This document shows positions 12,108-19,912 of a DNA stretch of 19,912 bases, piece after piece (position 1 is the stretch's first letter; each line of letters starts with the position of its first letter). The DNA is from Patescibacteria group bacterium (GTDB taxonomy: Bacteria; Patescibacteriota; Minisyncoccia; UBA6257; 2-01-FULL-56-20). A program made the position numbers and the translations under genes. The notes under the pieces were generated by a model. The model did no database searches and had not been told where the DNA came from. It was given only the letters and a program-made list of their open reading frames with translations. Location of the stretch: assembly GCA_025054755.1 (NCBI GenBank), contig JANWZH010000005.1:2278-22189 (forward strand). Direction: 5' to 3'.

Positions 12108-15100
12108 TTATTTTTTGTCACTTATAACTTTTTTATTTCTTTCTGGAATTAAATTATCGTATTTAGGCAATTCTCCTCCTGGAAGAAGTCTTCCAATAAT
12201 TACGTTTTCTTTTAATCCTCTTAAGTAATCAATTTTGCCTTCAGTAGCAGACTTAACTAAAATTTTTGCTGTATTTTGGAATGAAGCAGCAGATAAGAAG
12301 CTGTCATTAGATAAGGCTACATTAGTAATGCCTAAAATTAATTGTTCAGCATGAGCAAGTTTTCTTCCCATTTTTTTCAGTTCACGATTAACTTCTAAAA
12401 ATTTTGATTTTTCAACTATTTCACCAAAAACAAAATCTGTAGAATCTCCTGGGTCAATAATTTTTACTCTAGAAAACATTTGACGAATAATAATCTCAAT
12501 ATGTTTACTGTGTACTGGAGATCCTTCGGCAGCATAAATTCTTTGAATTTCATTTATTAAATATCTAATAACATCTTCTTCTCCTTTATATTTTAACATC
12601 TCTCTTAAATCAATATTACCCTCTGAAATCTGATCTCCCTTAGAAACTTTATCCCCAACATTAACAAACAAAATAGATTTACGAGGAACAATATATTCTA
12701 CTAATTTAGTTTTTTTAGATTTTTTATTATCTTCAACTTCGATAATAATTTTCTTTTGATTATTGACTTCTTCTATATTAATAACTTTCCCGTTAACTTC
12801 ACAAACAATGGCTTTTCCTTTTGGAGATCTAACCTCAAATAATTCTTCAACACGTGGCAAACCATGAGTGATATCAACTCCAGCAACTCCACCAATATGA
12901 AAAGTACGCATCGTAAGCTGGGTGCCCGGTTCACCAATAGATTGAGCAGCAACAACTCCAACTGCTGAACCAATTTTAACTTTTTCATTGTAACCTAAAT
13001 CATAACCATAACAATTAGCACAAATACCATATAAAGTTTTACAAGTTATTGGAGATTTAACTTTAATACTTTCAATATCTGAAGAAACAATTAATTCTGT
13101 TGCTTTTTTATTAATAATTTCTCCTGCTTTAACTATAATTTTATTATCAATTTTAATATCTTCTAAACTTACTCTACCAAAAATTCTATTTTCAAAAGCA
13201 ACTCCCGCATCTTTACTATCTTGTTTAGAAATAATTATTCCATCTTTGGTTCCGCAATCTTCTTCTCTAATTAAAACATCTTGACTTACATCAACTAATC
13301 TTCTAGTCAAATATCCAGCTTGTGCTGTCTTTAATGCAGTATCAGCTGTTCCTTTTCTAGCGCCATGGGTTGAAATAAAATACTCTAATACTCTTAATCC
13401 TTCTTTATAAGATGATTTAATTGGCACTTCAATTGTTTCATTTTTAGGATTAGAAACTAAACCTTTCATGCCAAACATTTGAATTGGTTGAGCCCAGGAA
13501 CCACGAGATCCAGAATCAATAATCATAAAAATAGGATTTTTATTTGATAAAACGTTTCTTACTAACTGAGTTATTTTAGACTGAACGCCATTCCAGATAT
13601 TAATTACTTTTAATCTTCTTTCTGCATTAGTTAAGAAACCTTCTTCATATTGTTGTCTAATAACTTCAATTTCTTGTTCTGCTTTTTTTATAATTTCCGG
13701 TTTTTCTTTTGGAACAATAAGATCATAGATTGACCAAGTTATTCCACTTAAAGTTGCGTACTCAAAACCTAATAACTTTAATTTATCAATAATTTCAACT
13801 GTTTTTTCAGTGCCAAATTTGTCGCGAATATCTTCAATCAATTTAGAAAGTTTTTTCTTGTTTAAAACATCATTAACAAATGGTATCAAATTTTCTAAAG
13901 ATTCATTAAAAATAATTCTACCAATAGTAGTTTTAATATCTCCTACCTGAATTAAATTATGAATTTTAACATATCCCATAATATAAGCTAATAAAGCCTC
14001 ATCAAATGTAGAAAAATATTTAACTGGTTTTTCTTCTTCTGGATTAATGGTTAGATAATATATTCCCAAAACAAAATCTTGAGTTGGATTAGCAATCAAA
14101 TCTCCAGTAGCTGGTTTTAAAATATTTTTTTCGGAAGCCATTATTTCATCAGCCTCTTTTTGAGCTTCATCAGATAATGGCAAATAAACGCCCATCTGAT
14201 CTCCATCGAAATCAGCATTAAAAGCAGAACAAACTAATGGCGGAATTTGAATAGCTAATCCTTCAATTAAAATTGGTTTAAAAGCTTGAACGCTTAAACG
14301 ATGTAATGTTGGAGCACGATTAAGTAAAACTCTCTTGTTTTGAATTAATTCTTCTAAAATAGACCATATTTCTTCTGTTTCTTGCTCAATTAATCTATTA
14401 GCATTTCTAACATTAAAAGCTAAACCTCTTTTGATTAATTCTCCTATTACAAATGGCTTAAAAAGCTCTAAAGCCATTTTTTTAGGTATACCACATTCAC
14501 TAATTTTTAATTTTGGACCAACAACAATAACTGATCTCCCAGAATAATCAACTCTTTTACCTAAAAGATTTTGTCTAAACCTACCTTGTTTACCTTTTAA
14601 CATATCAGCTAAAGATCGAAGTGGTCTTTTACGAGAAGATAATTGTTGGCTACCAAAGCGAGCTGAATTATCAATTAATGAATCAACTGCTTCTTGAAGC
14701 ATTCTTTTTTCATTTTTTATAATAATTTCTGGAGCTTTAATCTCTAAAAGCTTTTTTAAACGATTATTTCTATTAATAACTCTACGATATAAATCATTTA
14801 AATCTGATGTTGCAAATCTGCCGCCATCTAAAGCTACCATTGGCCTTAAATCTGGAGGTAGCACTGGCAAAACTGTTAAAATCATCCACTCTGGCCTAAT
14901 ATCGTTTTTAAGCATTGAACGGAAAATTTTTAATCTTTTTAAATGCCTTACCTCAGAAATAGGATCTTTACTATTTTCAAGATATTTTTCAATTGCTTTA
15001 ATTTCCTTTTTTAAATCTATTTTTTCTAAAATTTGCCTAACTGCTTCTGCTCCTGTTCCGGCTTTAAATACGCCAGCAAATTTTTTACTATAATCAAAAT

Positions 15101-18100
15101 ATTCATTTTCATTTAAAATAAATCCAGGATTTAAAGAATTTAAAATTTGTTTTAATTTATTAGCTTCATTAGTTAATTCTAATTTCAATTCTTTATTTTT
15201 AGAATCAACTAATTTTAATTTATTTTTTAATTCATTATCAATCTCAGCTAAAACTTCTTGTTTTCTATTTTCATCAACCTCAGTAACAATATAATCAATA
15301 TAATAAATAACGCTTTCTAATTTTGCAGAAGAAACATTTAAAATTAAACCTAATCTTGAAGGAACACTCTTTAAAAACCATATATGAGAAACAGGAACAG
15401 CTAACTTAATATGCCCCATTCTTTCTCTACGAACATATGATCTAGTAACTTCTACACCGCATTTATCACAAATTATTCCTTTATATTTAATTTTTCTATA
15501 TTTCCCACAAGCACATTCATAATCTCTTACTGGGCCAAAAATGCGTTCAGAAAATAATCCATCTTTTTCTGGTCTTTGTGTTCGATAATTAATAGTTTCA
15601 GGTTTTAAAACTTCACCATAGGACCAAGAAAGAATATCTTCTGGCGATGCTATAGATATTTTTAAAGCTTTAAAATCATCTTTATGAGCAGAATTTGAAT
15701 CATAAAGTGGCTCAATGTTTAATCCTAAAGCTTTAATTTCATTCATTAAAACATTAAATGATGCTGGAATATTCGGTTTTTTAATTTTTTCTCCCCTAAT
15801 AATTGCTTCATAAGCTGCTGACCTTCCTAAAACATCATCAGATTTAATAGTTAACATTTCCTGTAAAGTATTTTTTGCACCATAACCTTCTAAAGCCCAA
15901 ACCTCCATTTCGCCAAACCTTTGGCCGCCAAATTGAGCTTTTCCTCCTAGGGGTTGTTGAGTAATTAATGAATAAGGACCAATGGATCTCATATGAACCT
16001 TGTCTTCGACTAAGTGATTTAATTTCATCATATAAATATAACCAACAGTAACCGGTTGGTGAAATGGCTCTCCTGTTCTGCCATCAAATAAAATAGTTTT
16101 ACCATTCTCTGGCAAACCAGCTTTTTTAAGTTCTTCACTAATTTCTTTTTCATTAACTGAATCTAAACCTGGGGTTATTGCTCTATATCCTAAATTATAA
16201 GCTGCCCAACCTAAATGAGTTTCTAAAATTTGACCCAAATTCATACGAGAAGCAACGCCTAAAGGATTTAATACAATATCAACTGGTGTACCATCAGCTA
16301 AATAAGGCATATCTTCTACTGGTTTAACAATAGAAATAACTCCTTTATTTCCATGTCGTCCAGCTAACTTATCTCCGGCTTGAACTTTTCTTAAAACAGC
16401 CACCTCAATAACAATACGTTTAATAATTCCTGCTTCTAGTTTATCTCCTCTATCTCTTGAAAATATCTTAATACCAATAATTCTCCCTCTTTTTCCATGA
16501 GGGACAACCAAAGAAGTATCTTTGATGTCGCGAGCTTTTTCACCAAAAATTGCTCTTAATAATTTTTCTTCTGGAGTTAAATCTGATTCTCCTTTTGGAG
16601 AAATTTTACCAACTAAAATATCTCCAGAATTAACCTCTGCTCCTATTCTAATAATTCCTTCTTCGTCTAAATTTCTTAATTTTTCTTCTGAAACATTTGG
16701 GATATCTGGAGTTGTTATTTCTGGACCTAATTTTGTATCTCGAACATCACAATAAAATTCTTCAATATGAATAGAAGTAAAAACATCATCTCTAACAACT
16801 CTTTCAGAAATAACAATAGCATCTTCAAAGTTTAATCCCTCAAATGGTAAAAATGCTACTAATAAATTTTGACCTAAAGCCAAAACACCATCCTGAATTG
16901 ATGGACCATCAGCTAAAACATCTCCTTTTCTAACTTTTGTTTTTGGCAAAACTTTAAGTTTTTGAGATATACAAGTAAATTCATTAGATTTTCTAAATTT
17001 CAAAAGTGAATAATTAACAATTTTCCCATTATTATATCTAACTTTAATATGACTTGCGTCTGCTTCTAATATCTCGCCATCATCTTCTGCTACAATTAAA
17101 TACCCAGAATCTCGAGCAACTTTTTCTTCTTCTCCAGTGCCAACAAGTGGAGCTTGAGGCTTAACTAATGGGACAGCCTGTCTTTGCATGTTCGACCCCA
17201 TTAAAGCCCTGTAAGAATCGTCATTCTGTAAAAATGGAATTAAAGAAGTTGAAATACTAATAAATTGATTTGGAGCTACATCACAAAAATCAACCTCTTC
17301 TACTTTGCAAGTAATAATATCTTTTCCAAATCGAGCATTAACTAATGGACCAATTAATTTATTATTTTTATCACGCGGAGTAGTTGATTCTACTATTTTA
17401 TATTTTTCTTCTTCTAGAGCATCTAACCAAACAATTTTATCCGTAACTTTTCCATTTTCAATCTTTACATAAGGAGTTTCTAAAAATCCAAATTCATTTA
17501 ATCTAGCAAAACTAGCTAAATAATTAATTAAGCCAATATTATGTCCTTCTGGAGTTTCTATTGGGCAAATTCTTCCATAATGTGAATGATGAACGTCTCT
17601 AACTTCATAACCAGCTCTATCTCTATTTAACCCTCCTGGACCTAAAGCACTTAATCTTCTTTTATGCTCTAATTCTGATAATGGATTAACTTGATCTCCA
17701 AATTGAGAAAGTTGTGATAATAAGAAAAATTCATTAACTGATGAAATTAATGGCCTAAAATTAATTAAATGAGATGGCAAAATACTATCATGAGGCAAAG
17801 TAGACATTCTGTCCTGAATAATTCTTCTTAATCTTGCAAATCCTATTTTTAGTCTTTCAATTAAAAGCTCTCCAACAGCTTTAATTCTTCTATTTCCTAA
17901 ATGATCAATATCATCTGGTATAGCATTAGGATCATTATTTAATCTAATAATTTCTCTAACAATTAAAACTAAATCTTCAAAATCTAACAAGCCACTAGTT
18001 TTGTTTTTAGAAATATTTAATCTTTGATTAAATTTATAACGACCAACTCTTGATAAATCATAACGATCTTTGCGTTTAAAAATAGAGTCAATAAGATTTC

Positions 18101-18875
18101 TTGCTGTATGAGGAGTTGCTGGATCTCCTGGTCTTAATCTTTTATATATTTCTAAATAAGCTTCATCCAAATTAGAAGCTGTATCTTTTTCAAAAGTTTT
18201 ATCAATATAACTAATTTCTCCAACATCAATATCTTTAAAAAATGATTTTATTTTTTCATCTGATACATTACTGTCTTCATCTTTAGCAAAAAATACTCTT
18301 AAAAGATTTGAAACAGGAACTTTTCGATGTTTATCAATTTTAACGCTTATTACGCCATCATTATCTGTTTCAAATTCTAACCAAGCTCCTTTAGATGGGA
18401 TAACTTTTGCTCCAAAAAAATTTTTACCCTTAGAAGATTTAACAGTAAAACTAACTCCAGCTGAACGAATAAGCTGAGAAATAACAATACGCTCTACGCC
18501 ATTAATAATAAAAGTTCCTCTTTCGGTCATTTTGGGTATTTCCCCAAAATAAATTTCTTGTTTTTCACTTTTACCAGTTTTCTTATTTAATAATCTTACA
18601 TTAACATATAAAGGAATAGAATAAATATCATCTCTATATCTTGCAATTGTTTCATCAAATTTTGGCTCATCAAATCTATATTCTTCAAAATAAAGTTCAA
18701 ATTCTTTTCCAGTATGATCTAAAATAGGAGAAATTTCATCTAAAAGTTCTCGCAAACCTTTTTCAATAAACCACTTATAAGAATCTAATTGAATAGAATT
18801 TAAATTAGGTTGAGAAATAGACTTTTTAAATTTTGAAAAATCTTTAACTGTTAATTTTTTATTTAAATCTTGCAT
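12108..18875 (-). CDS. rpoBC: Fused RNA polymerase beta-beta' subunit (RpoB-RpoC)
   Basis: One 2255-codon frame encodes both large catalytic subunits. RpoB part (about residues 1-1055): SQLSQFGDQVNPLSE and HKRRLSALGPGG (rifampicin region, about 17630-17720), GRICPIETPEGHNIGLIN, GDKLAGRHGNKGVI, and the C-terminal GEMEVWALEGYGAKNTLQEM. Linker at about 15685-15715 (PLYDSNSAHKDD). RpoC part: INYRTQRPEKDGLFSERIFG, first zinc site CACGKYRKIK...CDKCG (about 15445-15525), LLGKRVDYSGRSVIVVGP, catalytic NADFDGDQMG (about 14190-14220, three Asp kept), second zinc site CGTKDGI plus CKTLYGICANC, and the trigger loop GEPGTQLTMRTFHIGG (about 12890-12940). Both halves look complete, with no truncation. Normal genomes have separate adjacent rpoB and rpoC. 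Start MQDLNKKLTVKDFSKF has no Shine-Dalgarno. Confidence 0.97.
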   Translation of the reverse strand: MQDLNKKLTVKDFSKFKKSISQPNLNSIQLDSYKWFIEKGLRELLDEISPILDHTGKEFELYFEEYRFDEPKFDETIARYRDDIYSIPLYVNVRLLNKKTGKSEKQEIYFGEIPKMTERGTFIINGVERIVISQLIRSAGVSFTVKSSKGKNFFGAKVIPSKGAWLEFETDNDGVISVKIDKHRKVPVSNLLRVFFAKDEDSNVSDEKIKSFFKDIDVGEISYIDKTFEKDTASNLDEAYLEIYKRLRPGDPATPHTARNLIDSIFKRKDRYDLSRVGRYKFNQRLNISKNKTSGLLDFEDLVLIVREIIRLNNDPNAIPDDIDHLGNRRIKAVGELLIERLKIGFARLRRIIQDRMSTLPHDSILPSHLINFRPLISSVNEFFLLSQLSQFGDQVNPLSELEHKRRLSALGPGGLNRDRAGYEVRDVHHSHYGRICPIETPEGHNIGLINYLASFARLNEFGFLETPYVKIENGKVTDKIVWLDALEEEKYKIVESTTPRDKNNKLIGPLVNARFGKDIITCKVEEVDFCDVAPNQFISISTSLIPFLQNDDSYRALMGSNMQRQAVPLVKPQAPLVGTGEEEKVARDSGYLIVAEDDGEILEADASHIKVRYNNGKIVNYSLLKFRKSNEFTCISQKLKVLPKTKVRKGDVLADGPSIQDGVLALGQNLLVAFLPFEGLNFEDAIVISERVVRDDVFTSIHIEEFYCDVRDTKLGPEITTPDIPNVSEEKLRNLDEEGIIRIGAEVNSGDILVGKISPKGESDLTPEEKLLRAIFGEKARDIKDTSLVVPHGKRGRIIGIKIFSRDRGDKLEAGIIKRIVIEVAVLRKVQAGDKLAGRHGNKGVISIVKPVEDMPYLADGTPVDIVLNPLGVASRMNLGQILETHLGWAAYNLGYRAITPGLDSVNEKEISEELKKAGLPENGKTILFDGRTGEPFHQPVTVGYIYMMKLNHLVEDKVHMRSIGPYSLITQQPLGGKAQFGGQRFGEMEVWALEGYGAKNTLQEMLTIKSDDVLGRSAAYEAIIRGEKIKKPNIPASFNVLMNEIKALGLNIEPLYDSNSAHKDDFKALKISIASPEDILSWSYGEVLKPETINYRTQRPEKDGLFSERIFGPVRDYECACGKYRKIKYKGIICDKCGVEVTRSYVRRERMGHIKLAVPVSHIWFLKSVPSRLGLILNVSSAKLESVIYYIDYIVTEVDENRKQEVLAEIDNELKNKLKLVDSKNKELKLELTNEANKLKQILNSLNPGFILNENEYFDYSKKFAGVFKAGTGAEAVRQILEKIDLKKEIKAIEKYLENSKDPISEVRHLKRLKIFRSMLKNDIRPEWMILTVLPVLPPDLRPMVALDGGRFATSDLNDLYRRVINRNNRLKKLLEIKAPEIIIKNEKRMLQEAVDSLIDNSARFGSQQLSSRKRPLRSLADMLKGKQGRFRQNLLGKRVDYSGRSVIVVGPKLKISECGIPKKMALELFKPFVIGELIKRGLAFNVRNANRLIEQETEEIWSILEELIQNKRVLLNRAPTLHRLSVQAFKPILIEGLAIQIPPLVCSAFNADFDGDQMGVYLPLSDEAQKEADEIMASEKNILKPATGDLIANPTQDFVLGIYYLTINPEEEKPVKYFSTFDEALLAYIMGYVKIHNLIQVGDIKTTIGRIIFNESLENLIPFVNDVLNKKKLSKLIEDIRDKFGTEKTVEIIDKLKLLGFEYATLSGITWSIYDLIVPKEKPEIIKKAEQEIEVIRQQYEEGFLTNAERRLKVINIWNGVQSKITQLVRNVLSNKNPIFMIIDSGSRGSWAQPIQMFGMKGLVSNPKNETIEVPIKSSYKEGLRVLEYFISTHGARKGTADTALKTAQAGYLTRRLVDVSQDVLIREEDCGTKDGIIISKQDSKDAGVAFENRIFGRVSLEDIKIDNKIIVKAGEIINKKATELIVSSDIESIKVKSPITCKTLYGICANCYGYDLGYNEKVKIGSAVGVVAAQSIGEPGTQLTMRTFHIGGVAGVDITHGLPRVEELFEVRSPKGKAIVCEVNGKVINIEEVNNQKKIIIEVEDNKKSKKTKLVEYIVPRKSILFVNVGDKVSKGDQISEGNIDLREMLKYKGEEDVIRYLINEIQRIYAAEGSPVHSKHIEIIIRQMFSRVKIIDPGDSTDFVFGEIVEKSKFLEVNRELKKMGRKLAHAEQLILGITNVALSNDSFLSAASFQNTAKILVKSATEGKIDYLRGLKENVIIGRLLPGGELPKYDNLIPERNKKVISDKK

Positions 18876-18910
18876 TTTTGTTTATTTTATTTTTAAATCG
18901 ACCAAAAAAT

Positions 18911-18940
18911 TAAACAATAAAAATAATTCCCTTTGAGGGA
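18911..18940 (-). terminator. Weak terminator-like hairpin between mltG and rpoBC
   Basis: TCCCT/AGGGA (18940-18928 on the minus strand) forms a five-pair stem with a three-base loop, then a T-rich stretch (ATTATTTTTATTG). It may end mltG transcription. If transcription instead starts at the TATAAA at 18968-18963, the hairpin would lie in the rpoBC leader and could attenuate it. No other G/C-rich fold is seen in this 102-base gap. Confidence 0.4.
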
Positions 18941-18962
18941 TTTTAAATATTAAAAATATTAA

Positions 18963-18968
18963 TTTATA
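18963..18968 (-). promoter_or_regulatory. Possible -10 of rpoBC
   Basis: Minus-strand TATAAA preceded by TATGGG is the best -10-like match in the gap between mltG and rpoBC. No good -35 is visible. Transcription from here would give a leader of about 80 nt that contains the hairpin at 18928-18940 and the GGTCGA motif at 18903-18898. Confidence 0.3.
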
Positions 18969-18977
18969 CCCATAAAA

Positions 18978-19912
18978 TTATTTTAAATATTTTAATATAT
19001 TTTTATTATGCTCCTCTAAAGTTTTACTAAATATTGTTTTTTTTGTTTTTGGATCACTTAAATAATATAAGTAATCTGTTTGAACCGGATTTAATGCGGC
19101 CTGAACTGCCGAAATAGAAGGGTTTGAAATTGGACCTGGCGGCAATCCTTTATTAGTATAAGTATTATATGCTGAATTAATTTTTAAGTCAAGAGCAGTT
19201 ATCGGCAAACAGTTTATAGGAAATTCATTTAATAAAATCTTAGCATAGCAAATAGTAGCATCTATATTTAAAAACATATTCAATTTTAATCTATTTAAAA
19301 TTATACCAGTAATAATTTTTTGATCCTCAAAAAATGGAGCTTCTTTTTCTAGCATAGAAGCAATAATTAAAGTTGAAGTAGGATTATTGCTTTGAATAAG
19401 TAACGGCCACATTTTTTTATTAAAATTATCTAAAATTTTATTTACAACATCTTCAATTTTAGAATTATAAAAAAACATATAGTTATCAGGCATTAATTTG
19501 CCTTCTAAATTATTTTTTTTAGCATAATAAATTAACTCTCCTTTTTGTAAAATATTATTTTTTGCCAAAACCTCATCAATATCATAAATAGTATGACCAG
19601 GCAAAATAGAAATTGAAACTTCTCTACCTTGACCGCTAGAAATAAAATTTAAAATTTGCCATAAATTTAAATTAGAATTTAACTTATAAGTTCCAATTTG
19701 CAGCCTTAAAGCTTTTCCGGTTAAAATGCCTAACAAATTAAAAGATAACCTTGAATTAATTAAATTTTGATTATAAAGTTTTTGACTAACATTAAAAATA
19801 TTTTCTCCTTTTTTAATTTCAAAAAATTGATAATTAGAAACAAAACTTTTTGGTTTAAAAATATTAAATAAAAAATAAATTAAAAATAATGTAAAAAAAA
19901 TAAAAACAATAA
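18978..19912 (-). CDS. mltG: Endolytic murein transglycosylase MltG, 5' end cut by window
   Basis: MltG cuts nascent glycan strands at the outer face of the inner membrane and helps set peptidoglycan chain length. The frame is open from the stop at 18978 to base 19912 (311 codons visible); the TTG at 19736 is internal, because the upstream codons continue the protein without a stop. Visible N-terminus: a transmembrane segment (IVFIFFTLFLIYFLF), then FFEIKKGENIFNVSQKLYNQ, the LysM-like region, and LTGKALRLQIGTYKL. The catalytic domain has IIASMLEKEAP with the expected catalytic Glu (EKE), INIDATICYA-like region, and the signature NTYTNKGLPPGPISNPS followed by AALNPVQTDYLYYLSD. Only a short start including the initiator codon is missing. 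The assignment is firm. Confidence 0.95.
   Translation of the reverse strand, partial: IVFIFFTLFLIYFLFNIFKPKSFVSNYQFFEIKKGENIFNVSQKLYNQNLINSRLSFNLLGILTGKALRLQIGTYKLNSNLNLWQILNFISSGQGREVSISILPGHTIYDIDEVLAKNNILQKGELIYYAKKNNLEGKLMPDNYMFFYNSKIEDVVNKILDNFNKKMWPLLIQSNNPTSTLIIASMLEKEAPFFEDQKIITGIILNRLKLNMFLNIDATICYAKILLNEFPINCLPITALDLKINSAYNTYTNKGLPPGPISNPSISAVQAALNPVQTDYLYYLSDPKTKKTIFSKTLEEHNKNILKYLK

Noticed and set aside
12773..12988. Minus-strand open frame of 71 codons in another frame of rpoBC
   Set aside because: It overlaps the trigger-loop region of rpoBC, which is clearly coding in its own frame.
16522..16755. Plus-strand open frame of 77 codons opposite rpoBC
   Set aside because: Antisense shadow of a conserved RpoB region with no recognisable protein features.
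19736..19736. TTG at 19736 as the start of mltG
   Set aside because: The frame continues upstream to the window edge with a transmembrane segment and the LysM-like region expected of MltG, so the codon is internal.
1..19912. Genetic code 25 (UGA read as Gly), found in some CPR lineages
   Set aside because: TGA terminates hrcA, pilT, the 210-residue membrane protein and rpsR exactly where those proteins should end, and no in-frame TGA occurs in the long genes.

Overview
The window is a very AT-rich bacterial chromosome segment (by eye roughly 70-75% A+T) packed with housekeeping genes. The gene style points to a Candidate Phyla Radiation (Patescibacteria) organism: a small type IV pilus locus, compact versions of HrcA and Rel, a ParB with a long low-complexity spacer, a PrsA/SurA-N-like membrane protein, a small DivIC-like protein, and PilC/PilT/Pcm sequences of that style. 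This affiliation is an inference from protein style. TGA ends several genes at the natural family C-terminus (480-482, 3913-3915, 5820-5822, 10894-10896), so the code is standard and not code 25. No mobile element, CRISPR array, rRNA or foreign-looking island is visible.

Layout, low to high coordinates. (1) 1-1226: hrcA-grpE heat-shock operon on the minus strand, behind a degenerate CIRCE operator that contains the promoter -35 box. (2) 1223-4995: type IV pilus genes on the minus strand, transcribed pilT, pilC, major pilin, prepilin peptidase, with a strong hairpin between the pilin and the peptidase. (3) 5080-6714: DivIC-like protein, SurA-N-like membrane protein, pcm and tRNA-Gly(CCC), all minus and tightly packed; the tRNA begins one base after the pcm stop. 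(4) 6792-8613: the only plus-strand unit, a pilin-like protein followed by parB; parB and rel are tail-to-tail with overlapping stop codons. (5) 8610-12070: rpsF, ssb, rpsR, a PAP2 phosphatase and rel on the minus strand. (6) 12108-18875: one 2255-codon ORF encoding RpoB and RpoC as a single polypeptide. (7) 18978-19912: mltG, cut by the window edge at its N-terminus.

Two things stand out. First, the beta and beta' subunits of RNA polymerase are fused in frame at the normal RpoB C-terminus through a short linker. Second, I see no convincing Shine-Dalgarno sequence before any gene; instead six starts (hrcA, pilT, the DivIC-like gene, rpsR, ssb and rpsF at its second ATG) show a -10-like hexamer followed by exactly six bases and then ATG, which predicts leaderless mRNAs. 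This pattern also corrects two start sites: the DivIC-like gene at 6714 and possibly rpsF at 12064.

Together the genes serve the core economy of a small cell: transcription (RpoBC), translation (S6, S18, tRNA-Gly), ssDNA protection (SSB), stringent response (Rel), chromosome partition (ParB), envelope growth (MltG, PAP2, DivIC-like), protein repair and folding (Pcm, GrpE, HrcA) and surface attachment or DNA uptake (type IV pili). No gene-free stretch exceeds 300 bases.
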